Origin: Pedobacter sp. HDW13
GTDB taxonomy: Bacteria; Bacteroidota; Bacteroidia; Sphingobacteriales; Sphingobacteriaceae
Length of the DNA stretch: 64,000 nucleotides
Assembly (NCBI RefSeq): GCF_011303555.1
Contig: NZ_CP049868.1
Span: 6,138,001 to 6,202,000, forward strand
Reading direction: 5' to 3'
The position numbers and the translations under genes are program-made. Shown one piece after another: positions 44,705 through 56,600 of the stretch. Each line of letters begins with the position of its first letter. Position 1 is the first letter of the stretch. The notes under the pieces are model-generated. The model was not told the DNA's origin and searched no databases. It saw only the letters and a program-made list of their open reading frames with translations.

Positions 44705-45592
44705 ATGGATCTACAGCAAATCAAATATTTTTTAATCCTAGCCGATGAACTTCATTTCTGGAAAACGGCTGCAAAGATGAACATTACGCAATCGGCATTG
44801 AGCCGACAGATACAGGCTTTGGAGCAGGAACTGGATATCCAGCTGTTTATCCGTAATAAGCGCAATGTAAAGCTTACAGCAGCAGGCAAGTTTTTGAAGG
44901 AGAAATGGACGAAACAGTTCAACGAGATAAGCCATATCCATAAGTTTGCGAGTCAAATTCAGCTGGGCGAATATGGTACCATCAGGATTGCACACCCCGA
45001 TTCTATTTCGGGTTCGCTGATCCCACAAATTACTTCGCGGATAAATGAGGAGTTTCCTAAACTGCAGATTGAACTGGTGCAGGTGATGTATGAGAACCAG
45101 CATGAATTTTTGGCCAACTATAAGCTCGATGTGGTGATAACCCGTGATAAGAATACAATAGATGGGATTAGCGCAAAAAAAATCTATACCGATCACCTCG
45201 CGCTGGTTGTACCGGAAGATCACCCGCTTAAAAGTGTTGATGAGCTGAATCGTGAAATACTGGCTGCTGAAAAATTTATTTTGCCCGTTAAGGATGAGGG
45301 TAGCAGCTATAACCACATCATTAAAAATGTGTTTAAATCTTTCGGCATACAGCCCAATGTTTACCTGCACTCTGAATTTGGTTCTACTATTATCGCATTG
45401 GTGCGCCGGAAACTGGGTGTAGCTATTTTGCCCGATTCGTATATCCATCATGCCATACCAGGCATCAGGTACATTCAGTTACCCTACCCAACCGATCTTT
45501 ACCTGAACTGGCGAAGCGATGATGAGAACCCGATTATAGCCAATATTATTAAGCTGTTGTTGGAGATCGAGTTGATGCCGGAGGCGTTTTAA
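44705..45592 (+). CDS. LysR-family transcriptional regulator
   Basis: A 295-residue regulator. The N-terminal winged helix-turn-helix (residues 1-60) includes FLILADELHFWKTAAKMNITQ and SALSRQIQALEQELDIQLF, the hallmark of the family. The rest is a periplasmic-binding-type effector domain (from about 90, GTIRIAHPDSISGSLIPQI). It is divergent from the GNAT-DMT-GNAT operon across 108 bases, the classic arrangement for a LysR regulator controlling its neighbour; the effector is unknown. Confidence 0.93.
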   Translation: MDLQQIKYFLILADELHFWKTAAKMNITQSALSRQIQALEQELDIQLFIRNKRNVKLTAAGKFLKEKWTKQFNEISHIHKFASQIQLGEYGTIRIAHPDSISGSLIPQITSRINEEFPKLQIELVQVMYENQHEFLANYKLDVVITRDKNTIDGISAKKIYTDHLALVVPEDHPLKSVDELNREILAAEKFILPVKDEGSSYNHIIKNVFKSFGIQPNVYLHSEFGSTIIALVRRKLGVAILPDSYIHHAIPGIRYIQLPYPTDLYLNWRSDDENPIIANIIKLLLEIELMPEAF

Positions 45593-45680
45593 CCGCAAGG
45601 TATGCGCGTGTTATGCCGTGCATCCGTGGCTGTTTTAACCGCAAAGAACGCTGAGGAAAAGCGCAGAGGGCACTGAGATT
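45590..45680. repeat. Dispersed repeat family D, copy 4
   Basis: AACCGCAAGGTATGCGCG, ATCCGTGGCTGTTTTAACCG and GCGCAGAGGGCACTGAG directly after the LysR stop. It combines the two halves seen at 41189 and 42481 in rearranged order. Confidence 0.65.
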
Positions 45681-45706
45681 ACAGTAACCACAAATACAAT
45701 TGTATC

Positions 45707-45771
45707 TGAGTTGGGAGTAATAAGTTTGGAGTTAGGACTGGCTAAACCTATGGGTTGGCCTAATGAACCAA
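45707..45771. repeat. Dispersed repeat family C, copy 3
   Basis: GAGTTGGGAGTAATAAGTTTGG, then GCTAAACCTATGGGTTGGCC and TAATGAACCA, between family D and family A elements. The whole 45593-46105 gap is a patchwork of repeats with no gene. Confidence 0.7.
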
Positions 45772-45789
45772 TACTTAGGGTAAGTGGCA

Positions 45790-46020
45790 TACAGCCCTTC
45801 GACTGCGCTAACATTGACAAACCCAATAGAAAATCGTCATTTCGACTGAAGCAGCCGGTTTTTCACCGGTAGCGGAACGGAGAAATCTATAGAGACAGAT
45901 CTAGCTTCGCTGAGCACTAACGTGGTTCTCGGCTGCGTTGCACTCCGCCCGAATGACAACCCCAGAAGGGCTGTTACTAATATTGATTTTTATGAAATAA
46001 ATTAATCCTCAGGGTCAAAA
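45790..46020 (-). repeat. Dispersed repeat family A, copy 3 (inverted)
   Basis: The reverse complement aligns with 71-260 across its full length, including the outer ATTTATTTCATAAAAATCAA and GTAACAGCCC blocks. It also shares with 13010-13212 an insertion containing ACGTGGTTCTCGG-type sequence. It is the most complete member. Confidence 0.8.
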
Positions 46021-46044
46021 TCGTGTTTAAGTTGCGCCTAATGA

Positions 46045-46104
46045 GGTTGAATCGGGAATGGATTAAACTATGGGTTAGCCTAATGACAAATGAACCAGTA
46101 AACC
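46045..46104. repeat. Dispersed repeat family C, copy 4
   Basis: GATTAAACTATGGGTTAGCC followed by TAATGACAAATGAACCAGTAAACC, right at the 3' end of the HExxH protein gene. Confidence 0.65.
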
Positions 46105-46105
46105 T

Positions 46106-46618
46106 TTAGTTAGGCCTGTTTTCGCATAGCCAGCTTTGCATATAGGGAAAAGGCTGGGTTTGATTTTTTTCGGCTTGTATTTTATCGAAAGTCATGCCGC
46201 ACCATTGTAATAGCGGTACGCCCATAAAAGAACCTTGTTGAAAATTTTCAATGATATTTCTTCCACCTGATTTATACCCATCGTCATGAAACACCACTAT
46301 CGGATCGATATTAAGGTGAATACAAGCTGCGTAAGACCAGGCAATAGCCATCATCTCGCCGCCCTGGTGGAGATCTGAAGGTGCTAAATCATCGCTCATC
46401 TCCTGCCTGATTGCGGGTGGCATGCAAGCCAGGTGCCCGGCTTCATGCAAAATATCGCCTGGATAAAGCAGTTTATTGGTATCGATAACTAAGGTTCCTT
46501 CGCTGAGCTTCAACCCCGGAAGAAAGGTTTGACCGTTAATTTCAGTAAGCTTATAAACCAAACCGATCCTATCTAAAAAAGAAAGGATCGGTGAGATTTC
46601 TGATAAAAAGGATTTCAT
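46106..46618 (-). CDS. Hypothetical protein with HExxH metalloprotease-like motif
   Basis: A 170-residue protein without signal peptide. HEAGH in DILHEAGHLACMPP (about residues 58-62) matches the zinc-binding HExxH core of metallopeptidases, and GGEMMAIAWSYAACIHL follows with a possible third ligand Glu. I know similar short proteins annotated only as hypothetical. It may be a small zinc-dependent peptidase or a non-catalytic relative. It lies 57 bases after the PorP/SprF gene on the same strand, possibly but not clearly cotranscribed. Confidence 0.8.
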   Translation of the reverse strand: MKSFLSEISPILSFLDRIGLVYKLTEINGQTFLPGLKLSEGTLVIDTNKLLYPGDILHEAGHLACMPPAIRQEMSDDLAPSDLHQGGEMMAIAWSYAACIHLNIDPIVVFHDDGYKSGGRNIIENFQQGSFMGVPLLQWCGMTFDKIQAEKNQTQPFPYMQSWLCENRPN

Positions 46619-46675
46619 GCTGAAACATTCGACAGATAAGGTTATTTCCCCTACCCTGATTTTGCATTTTAAGTT

Positions 46676-47563
46676 TTATCTAAAGTTGTATTTCAATCCG
46701 AGTTCGAATTCGCCGTTTGCATAATTCTGTATATCCGAAGTGTTGGTGGTATACATGGCCAATATCGATAAGCGGTTTTGGTAAGTAGTACCCACCCCTG
46801 TGCTGAAACTATTACTGGTGTGATAAATACCGGTAAACAAAAGTTTATTGCCCCAAAACTGTGCATTTAAACCAAGATCAACAATATCGCGGTAGTTATC
46901 AATACCTCTGTAGCTTACTTTTGGCTCGATAACACTCAGCACTTTATCTGGATTAAGAAATTTGTAGCTTACCGATGCAAAATAAGAAGCACGGTCTACC
47001 ACTGTTCTTTCATCGTCGCGTTTCAAAAAGCGCTTCAGGTTTAATACCGATCCCTGAACGTTGAAATGCTGACTGCGGTAAGCTATACCGAAATCGCCAT
47101 CAAAATACAGTTTGCGCTGGTTAAAATTAGTTAAAGAAATATCGCTCTGGTTTCCTTTAATCTTTGTCATATCGATCCACTCGTTCATGATGCCTGCTGA
47201 GAGACCAAAATCAAGATAATCGGATCCGTTGTTAAGTGGCAGGTGGTAAGCATATGTACCTTTAAAACTGGTACGTTGAATTACACCGATATTCTCATTA
47301 TAAAATGATGCACCTACACCAACCTTATTGTTATTGGCGCCATAAGCTGCCGTTACCGACTGCATGGCCGGAGCCCCCTCTATTGCTGTCCATTGTGCCT
47401 TATAAGCTGCAGCAGCTTCCCAGCCCTTTTCAATACCTGCCATGGCCGGATTGCTAAGGTAAAGGTTTTGGTAATACATACTGCCCATAGGGTTGAGCTG
47501 AGCAAAGGCCGGGATGCTGAGACCGAACATCACCAATGTGATAAGCATTTTCCTTGTTTTCAT
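46676..47563 (-). CDS. PorP/SprF-family type IX secretion system membrane protein
   Basis: A 295-residue outer-membrane beta-barrel protein. Signal peptide (ending SIPAFAQ), then the family-defining LNPMGSMYYQNLYLSNPAMAG near the N-terminus, repeated amphipathic strands, and a terminal ELGLKYNFR. In Flavobacterium johnsoniae, SprF-like proteins are needed for secretion and attachment of cargo with a type-B C-terminal domain, and such genes commonly follow their cargo gene, exactly as here after the giant adhesin. An intercistronic stem-loop (47579-47611) separates them. Confidence 0.93.
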   Translation of the reverse strand: MKTRKMLITLVMFGLSIPAFAQLNPMGSMYYQNLYLSNPAMAGIEKGWEAAAAYKAQWTAIEGAPAMQSVTAAYGANNNKVGVGASFYNENIGVIQRTSFKGTYAYHLPLNNGSDYLDFGLSAGIMNEWIDMTKIKGNQSDISLTNFNQRKLYFDGDFGIAYRSQHFNVQGSVLNLKRFLKRDDERTVVDRASYFASVSYKFLNPDKVLSVIEPKVSYRGIDNYRDIVDLGLNAQFWGNKLLFTGIYHTSNSFSTGVGTTYQNRLSILAMYTTNTSDIQNYANGEFELGLKYNFR

Positions 47564-47578
47564 CTTTATACTTTTTTA

Positions 47579-47611
47579 TGCCATAACCAGCGGTTTAAAC
47601 TGGTTATGGCA
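47579..47611 (-). other. Intercistronic stem-loop between adhesin and PorP/SprF genes
   Basis: TGCCATAACCAG (47579-47590) and CTGGTTATGGCA (47600-47611) form a perfect 12-bp stem with a nine-base loop. There is no U-run after it on the minus strand, so it looks like an mRNA-stabilising or processing hairpin rather than a terminator; it could set the ratio of the two proteins. Confidence 0.65.
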
Positions 47612-47620
47612 GGTTAAATC

Positions 47621-50600
47621 TTAGTTATTACCTACAATTGTGATGTATCCTTTTCTTACTCCGACACCCGGACCAAAGTCGATGATATAGTAGTAAGCGC
47701 CTTCAGGAACCAAAGATCCTTTTAAGGTACCACCCCAACTGTTGTCATACCCTTTCATTTCAAATATCGACTTACCGGCGCGATCGAAAATGCGTACGGT
47801 GTTGTTTGGATACATGTCAATATTTTCAACAACCCAGGTATCGTTTTTACCATCACCGTTTGGTGTAAGTACGTTCATGATATTCAACACCTGGTAATCG
47901 GCCCTTACCTCGAGGGTAAAGGTTTTGGTGCTGCTACGTCCGTACTGGTTAAAACCGGTAACTGTATAAGTAGTATTTTGAGTAGGCCTAACGGTAAGTA
48001 AAGCATTGTTTTGGCCACTAAGGATACCATTGGCATTTGACCACTGATAAGTTAATGCGCCTGTTGCAGTAAGTACGGCAACTTCACCTTTACTAATGCT
48101 GTTACCTTTGTTGCTGGTAATGGTAATTACCGGTGGCGGGTTCTCGATTACGGTAAACGACTGCACCACATTGGTTGCTGCCTGGTAATCGGCGTTTCCG
48201 GCCTGACTGGCGGTGATGTTAATTACACCTGCTTTCAGGATCTCAACCTGGTTACCATTAATAATCCGCGCTACTGCCGGGTTACTGCTGGTATAAGTTA
48301 CCGTTAAGCCAGAGCTGGCTGTTGCGGTTAAGGTAAAGGTACCATCGGTATCTAATTTATTGGCTAAAGCTGCAAACGTAATGGTTTGTGCAGTTGGATT
48401 AACCGTTAGTGTACCTGCAACATAAGTAATGTTATAGTTTGCTGCTGCTGCACCACTTGCTGTAATAGGATAATTACCTGCTGATGATGTTGTAGTAGCG
48501 GTTGTACTTAACACTACCGGACTTGTTAATACCGCTGAAGTTTCGGTACCCACAAAACCACTGTAACTTGCTGTAAGTGCAGGGTTAGCTGCGCCAAAGT
48601 TTTTGTTTTTATTATCGGCTGTAATTACCAGCGTTTTTCTGGTGATTTGAAGATTAGCTGGCGTGTAAGTAATACTGTAATTGCTACCTGCGCTAAGTGT
48701 ATTTTGCGCGATCGCATAAGTACCTACTACTTCACCTGCTGCCCTGCTTAATGCACCTGTAACGTTATCGCCTGTTGCTAATGCACCTGCAGCTAAAGCA
48801 TAGGTTAATGCAGGGTCTGCTTCGCCATAAACTTTTGTCTTAGCATCGGCAGTAACCGTAATTGGTTTTACATCGATGTTTGCAGTTGTAGTAGCTACAC
48901 CGGCCAAAGTATAGTTGGCAGCTTTGGTACCCGATAACAGTAAACCTGCACCTGTAACCACTTTTGCTGTACCTACATTTTTATCGGCAAAGGTAGCGCT
49001 TCCACCGGTTAAGCTTACATCGGCTACATCTCCGGCCAGTACTCCTGTTAAGGTTCTCGTTAAAATAGTAGCTGTGGTATTACCATCGTAAATCTTGTTG
49101 CTGGCAGTAATGCTACCGTTAACGGTTTTCGCAGTAATGGCTGCTGTTGTGGTTGCTACACTGGTTAGGCTATAGTTAGCTGCTTTCGCACCTGTAATTG
49201 CCATGCCTGCAGCGGTTACAGTTTTACCATTAGCTACGTTTGCATCGGCAAAACTTGCAGTACCACCTGTTAAGGTTACATCGGCAACATCGGCTGTTAA
49301 AACACCTGTTAAGCTTCTGGTTAATACGGTGGCAGTAGTGTTACCATCGTAAACTTTATTACCGGCAGTAAATGATCCGGTGATATTTCTAACTCCAATG
49401 TTAGCCGTTGTGGTGGCTACTCCGGTTAGGCTATAGTTAGCAGATTTTGAACCGGCTAAAACCATTCCTGTTGAAGTTACCGTTTTACCTGTACCAATAT
49501 TGGCATCGGCAAAACTAGCTGTACCACCGGTTAAGGTTACATCGGCCACATCTGCTGTAATTACTCCAGTTAATGTTCTGGTTAAAATGCTAGCCGTGGT
49601 GTTACCATCATAAGCTTTATTATCAGCCGTAAATGTACCTGCGATATTTTTTGCTGTAATGTTAGCGCTTGTAGTGCCTACTCCTGTTAAATTGTAGTTG
49701 GCAGCTTTGGTTCCAGTTAAAGTTAAACCTGTAGCGGATACCGTTTTGGCTACACCAACATTTGCATTGGCAAAGTTTGCTGTTCCACCGGTTAAAGTAA
49801 CATCGGCCACATCGCCTGCCAATACACCGGTTAAGGTTCTGGTTAGGATATTTGCAGTAGTATTACCATCGTAGATTTTGCTATCGGCGGTAAAGTTACC
49901 GGCAATATCTTTAGTGGTAATATCGGCAGTTGTGGTAGCAACCGAAGCTAAAGTATAGTTAGCAGCTTTGGCACCGGTTATGGTCATGCCTACGGCTGTA
50001 ACGGTTTTACCTGCACCTTTATTGGCGTCGGCAAAGCTTGCCGTACCACCTGTTAAGGTAACATCAGCGGCATCGGCTACTAATACTCCTGTTAAGGTTC
50101 TGGTTAATACTGTGGCGTTGGTATTGCCATCGTACACTTTATTATCCGCAGTAAAGTTACCTGTAATGGTTAAACCAGTAATGTTAGCGGTAGCAGTAGC
50201 TACTCCGGTTAGGTTGTAATTACCAGCTTTTGTACCTGATAAATTCATACCCGTTGCGGTTACGGTTTTACCTGTACCAATGTTAGCATTGGCAAAGTTT
50301 GCTGTTCCACCGGTTAAAGTAACATCAGCAACATCTCCGGCCAATACTCCCGTTAGGGTTCTGGTTAAGATATTCGCGGTGGTATTGCCATCGTACACTT
50401 TGTTACCGGCAGTAAAGTTACCTGCAATGTCTTTTGCAGTAATATCGGCTGTGGTAGTACCTACTGATGCTAAAGTATAGTTAGCTGATTTAGCTCCTGT
50501 TAGCGTTAAACCCGTTGCGGTAACCATTTTACCTATGCCTTTGTTGGCATCGGCAAAAGTTGCTATTCCACCTGTTAAGGTTACATCGGCAACATCGGCA

Positions 50601-53600
50601 GCTAATACGCCTGTTAATGTTCTACCCGAAATAGTAGCAATGTTATTGCCATTGTACACCTTATTATCAGCTGTAATATTACCTGTAATGGCCAGGCCTG
50701 TAATATTCGCCGTGGTAGTGGCTACTCCGGTTAGGTTGTAATTACCAGCTCTTGTTCCTGTAATGGTCATGCCTGCAGCAGTAACCGTTTTACCTGTACC
50801 TACACTGGCTGTTGCAAAACTTGCGGTGCCACCTGTAAGGTTAACATCAGCAATGTCTGCTACTAATACACCTGTTAATGTTCTGGTTAATACAGTTGCT
50901 GTAGTATTACCGTCGTACACTTTGCTGTCGGCTGTAAAATTACCGCTGATATTTTTAGCCGTAATGTTTGCAGTAGTTGCATTTACAGTAGTGATATTGT
51001 AATTGCCTCCTTTAGCTCCTGCCAATACTAAACCTGATGCATTTACAGATTTACCAGTACCTACATTTTCGTTATTGAATGTTGCAGTACCTCCGTTAAC
51101 GGTTACATCTGCTAAATCAGCAGCCAGTACACCTGTTAAGGTTCTGGTTAAAATGTTGGCTGTAGTATTACCATCGTACACTTTACTATCGGCTGTAAAG
51201 CTTGCAGTAAGGTCTTTAGTTGTAATATCGGCCGTAGCAGTATTAACTGTACCCAGGGTATAGTTGGCTGCTTTGGTTCCGCCAAGCGTCATTCCGGTTG
51301 CGGTAACGGTTTTAGCTGTTCCTTTATCGGCATCGGCAAAAGTTGCTGAGCCACCTGTTAAGGTAACATCGGCTGCATCAGCTGCCAATACACCGGTTAA
51401 GGTTCTGGTTAAAATCGTTGCAGTGGTGTTACCATCGTACACTTTATTACCTGCCGTAAAGTTACCCGTTAAGGCCAGGCCGGTAATATTGGCTGTGGTG
51501 GTAGCCACTCCGGTTAAATTATAGTTTTCAGCTTTGGTTCCATCAAGGGTCATGCCTGTTGAAGTAACTGTTTTTCCTGCGCCTACAGTTGCTGTAGCGA
51601 AGGTAGCTGTACCACCAATTAATGTTACATCAGCAACATCAGCTGGTACTACGCCTATTAAGCTTCTGGTTAAGATACCTGCTGTGGTATTACCATCGTA
51701 AGCTTTATTGGCAGCAGTGAAAGTTCCGCTGATATCTTTTGCTGTAATATTCGCTGTAGTAGTATTTACGGCAAATAAAGTATAGTTACCTGCTTTAGCA
51801 CCTGTTAATACCATGCCGGTTGAGGTAACTGTTTTACCGTTTCCGGTATTGATGCCACCAAAGGTTGCTGTTCCACCTGTTAAGGTTACATCGGCAAGAT
51901 CGGCTGCTAATACTCCTGTTAAAGATCTGGTAAGGATCGTTGCACTATTGTTACCATCGTACACTTTATTATCGGCTGTAAAACTACCTGTTAAGGCCAA
52001 GCCTGTAATGTTAGCAGTAGTTGTTGCAACAGACGATAAGGTATAGTTACCTGCTTTGGTACCACCTAAAGTCATACCCGCTGCAGTAACGGTTTTGCCA
52101 GTGCCTACATCGGCTGTACCGAAAGTAGCTGTACCACCTGTTAGGTTAACATCGGCCGCATCGGCTGGTAATACTCCGGTTAAGGTTCTGGTTAATACAC
52201 TTGCGGTGGTATTGCCATCGTAAGTTTTGTTATCGGCAGTAAATGCACCGGTTAAAGCTAAGCCGGTAATGTTGGCTGTAGTAGTAGCAACACCTGTTAA
52301 GTTGTAGTTTGCTGCTTTGGTGCCTGTTAAGGTTAAGCCAGTTGCTGTAACAGTTTTACCTGTACCAGCATTTTCGTTATTGAAAGTAGCAGTTCCGCCT
52401 GTAGGCGTTACATCTGCCGCATCGGCCAGTAACACACCTATTAATGTTCTGGTTAAAATGCTTGCGGTATTGTTACCATCATAAGCTTTATTACCCGCAG
52501 TAAAATTACCAGTGATATCTTTAACGGTAATGTTAGCTGTTGTGGTATTGATCGTTGATAAAGTATAGTTACCTGCTTTGGTACCACCAAGGGTCATACC
52601 TGTTCCGGTAACCGTTTTACCATTGGCAACACTTTCATTGTTAAAAGTTGCTGAACCACCGGTCAATGTAACATCAGCAGCATCTCCTGGAAGTACACCA
52701 GTTAAGGTTCTGGTTAATATACTTGCATTGGTAGTACCATCGTAAGTTTTGTTATCGGCAGTAATATTACCGGTAAGTACTAAGCCTGTAATATCGGCAG
52801 TGGCCGAGGCTGTGGTATTGCCCAGCGTATAATTGGCTGAAGCGCCACCTGTAATGGCAATGCCAGTTACACTTACCGGTTTGCTAGTACCAACACTTGC
52901 AGTTGCAAATGATGCACCTGTATTGCTTAAGGTAAACACATCACCCGCAACACGGTTATCGCTAAGGGTTACTGTAGCCGAAGTATTACCGTCGTAAGCT
53001 TTATTGATACCAGCTGCTGTTACCGTTAAGGTTTTGGCAGTAATATCGGCAGTGGCCGAGGCAGTGGTATTGCCCAGCGTATAATTGGCTGAAGCGCCAC
53101 CTGTAATGGCAATACCAGTTACACTTACCGGTTTGCTAGTACCAACACTCGCAGTTGCAAATGATGCCCCTGTATTGCTTAAAGTAAACACATCACCGGC
53201 AACACGGTTATCGCTAAGGGTTACCGTAGCCGAAGTATTACCGTCGTAAGCTTTATTGATACCAGCTGCTGTTACCGTTAAGGTTTTGGCAGTAATATCG
53301 GCAGTGGCCGAGGCAGTGGTATTGCCCAGCGTATAATTGGCTGAAGCGCCGCCTGTAATGGCAATGCCAATTACACTTACCGGTTTGCTAGTACCAACAC
53401 TCGCAGTTGCAAATGATGCACCTGTATTGCTTAAGGTAAACACATCACCGGCAACACGGTTATCGCTAAGGGTTACCGTAGCCGAAGTATTACCGTCGTA
53501 AGTTTTATTGATACCAGCTGCTGTTACCGTTAAGGTTTTGGCAGTAATATCGGCAGTGGCCGAGGCTGTGGTATTGCCCAGCGTATAATTGGCTGAAGCG

Positions 53601-56600
53601 CCACCTGTAATGGCAATGCCAGTTACACTTACCGGTTTGTTGGTACCAACACCTGCACTTGCAAATGATGCACCTGTATTGCTTAAGGTAAACACATCAC
53701 CGGCAACACGGTTATCGTTAAGGGTTACCGTAGCCGAAGTACTACCATCGTAAGCTTTATTGATACCAGCTGCTGTTACCGTTAAGGTTTTGGCAGTAAT
53801 ATCGGCAGTGGCCGAGGCAGTGGTATTGCCCAGCGTATAATTGGCTGAAGCGCCACCTGTAATGGCAATGCCAGTTACACTTACCGGTTTGCTAGTACCA
53901 ACACTCGCAGTTGCAAATGATGCACCTGTATTGCTTAAGGTAAACACATCACCGGCAACACGGTTATCGCTAAGGGTTACCGTAGCCGAAGTACTACCAT
54001 CGTAAGCTTTATTGATACCAGCTGCTGTTACCGTTAAGGTTTTGGCAGTTATATCGGCAGTGGCCGAGGCAGTGGTATTGCCCAGCGTATAATTGGCTGA
54101 AGCGCCGCCTGTAATGGCAATGCCAGTTACACTTACCGGTTTGCTAGTACCAACACTCGCAGTTGCAAATGATGCACCTGTATTGCTTAAGGTAAACACA
54201 TCACCGGCAACACGGTTATCGCTAAGGGTTACCGTAGCCGAAGTATTACCGTCGTAAGCTTTATTGATACCAGCTGCTGTTACCGTTAAGGTTTTGGCAG
54301 TAATATCGGCAGTGGCCGAGGCAGTGGTATTGCCCAGCGTATAATTGGCTGAAGCGCCACCTGTAATGGCAATACCAGTTACACTTACCGGTTTGCTAGT
54401 ACCAACACTCGCAGTTGCAAATGATGCACCTGTATTGCTTAAGGTAAACACATCACCGGCAACACGGTTATCGCTAAGGGTTACCGTAGCCGAAGTACTA
54501 CCATCGTAAGCTTTATTGATACCAGCTGCTGTTACCGTTAAGGTTTTGGCAGTAATATCGGCAGTGGCCGAGGCAGTGGTATTGCCCAGCGTATAATTGG
54601 CTGAAGCGCCGCCTGTAATGGCAATGCCAGTTACACTTACCGGTTTGCTAGTACCAACACTCGCAGTTGCAAATGATGCACCTGTATTGCTTAAGGTAAA
54701 CACATCACCGGCAACACGGTTATCGCTAAGGGTTACTGTAGCCGAAGTATTACCGTCGTAAGCTTTATTGATACCAGCTGCTGTTACCGTTAAGGTTTTG
54801 GCAGTAATATCGGCAGTGGCCGAGGCAGTGGTATTGCCCAGCGTATAATTGGCTGAAGCGCCACCTGTAATGGCAATACCAGTTACACTTACCGGTTTGC
54901 TAGTACCAACACTCGCAGTTGCAAATGATGCACCTGTATTGCTTAAGGTAAACACATCACCGGCAACACGGTTATCGCTAAGGGTTACCGTAGCCGAAGT
55001 ACTACCATCGTAAGCTTTATTGATACCAGCTGCTGTTACCGTTAAGGTTTTGGCAGTAATATCGGCAGTGGCCGAGGCAGTGGTATTGCCCAGCGTATAA
55101 TTGGCTGAAGCGCCGCCTGTAATGGCAATGCCAGTTACACTTACCGGTTTGCTAGTACCAACACTCGCAGTTGCAAATGATGCACCTGTATTGCTTAAGG
55201 TAAACACATCACCGGCAACACGGTTATCGCTAAGGGTTACCGTAGCCGAAGTACTACCATCGTAAGCTTTATTGATACCAGCTGCTGTTACCGTTAAGGT
55301 TTTGGCAGTAATTGTTAATGCCGTTGCATTACCTGCTGCCTGTACTAAAGTATAGTTGGCCGCTGTTAAACCTGTACCGTTGATTGCGAACGAACCAACT
55401 GAACTACTTGCAGTAGCCGTAGTGGTAAAACTCAGTGTTCCTGTTGTAGCATCGCCAATGGTTTGAGAATTTACAAAACCAGAAACTGTTCCGGTTAATG
55501 CCGGAACAACAGCACCATAAATCTTCGATTTTGCATCCGAAGTATATGTTAATACTGCTTTGGCAACAGAACTTGTTGGTATATTAATTACTGGTGTATT
55601 GGCACCTGTACTGGTTAAAGTTACGCTACCTGTTATAGCAGCATTTGCAGGAGCCGTAGCTTTTAATCTTACATAAACCGTACCTGATATGTTGCCCGAG
55701 GTACCGATGGTCACATTCGGACCGTAAGTAATATCATCGGCACTCACCTCAAAATTAGCTGTTGAAGATGGAGTAGCCGTAATACCTGCCGATAAACCTG
55801 TACCCGAAACCGAAATACTGGTTGAAGCCGATGCAACACCATAAGTGGTAGTTAATCCGGCGGGGAATGTACTGCCCGCAGTAATGGTTGATGATGCTGT
55901 AGTAAAAGTCTGTTGCGGACCATAATTTGGTCCTCCATCGTTAGTAGCATAGGCCCTTACATAATATAAGGTGGTTGATGCTAATCCACTAACAGTTGCT
56001 GAAAAAGTACCCGTACCCGTACCATTAGGAACTTTGGTATTGGCTACAGTTGGATTGGGAGTTAATGAATAAACAATACCACGTTCGGTAACGGCAGAAC
56101 TACCTGCCGCTGTTACATTCCCCCAAGCACTGCCGAGGTAGTGGTAATACTTGTGGCTGCATCGGTAGTTACTGTTGCTAATGAAAGTGTGGTGAACGAA
56201 CCTTGTAAACCATTAGTAGTACCCACACCATTTACCCCTTTTGCGCGGTAATAATATGTAGTGCCAGGTGTAAGACTGGTTAAACTTCCTGTAATTGCAG
56301 TACTGCCTGTACCTGCAGTAATGGAACTTGGTGTTGCATTTACAGAGGAACCGTAAGCATTGGTTGGTCCCCAATCGAAAGTTGCTGTGGTAGTAGCACT
56401 ATTATCGTTAATTACACCCGACAAAGCAGCCGAAGTGTATGATGGTGTATTGCCTCCCGTGGTAACCGTTGGCGCTGAGCCAACTGTTTCGAATAAACGG
56501 AAGTTATCAACTGCAACTTCCTGAGTAAGGCCACCATTTGTGTGGCAATTCATCCGGATATTCAAAGTTGTCCCAGTTCCTGGAATATCTGCCGAATATT

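Noticed and set aside
44738..45451. 237-codon minus-strand frame
   Set aside because: It lies wholly antisense to the LysR gene, whose product is clearly recognisable; the antisense translation has no family features.
49968..52046. Series of plus-strand frames of 66-86 codons, rich in Val, Pro and Lys
   Set aside because: They are the antisense of the adhesin repeats, recur with the repeat period, and exist only because the repeat sequence is low in stop codons on that strand.
52786..55312. Regular repeats resembling a CRISPR or satellite array
   Set aside because: The 252-bp units are contiguous, in frame and translate to a consistent YDG-like domain; there are no short repeats with unique spacers and no cas genes.
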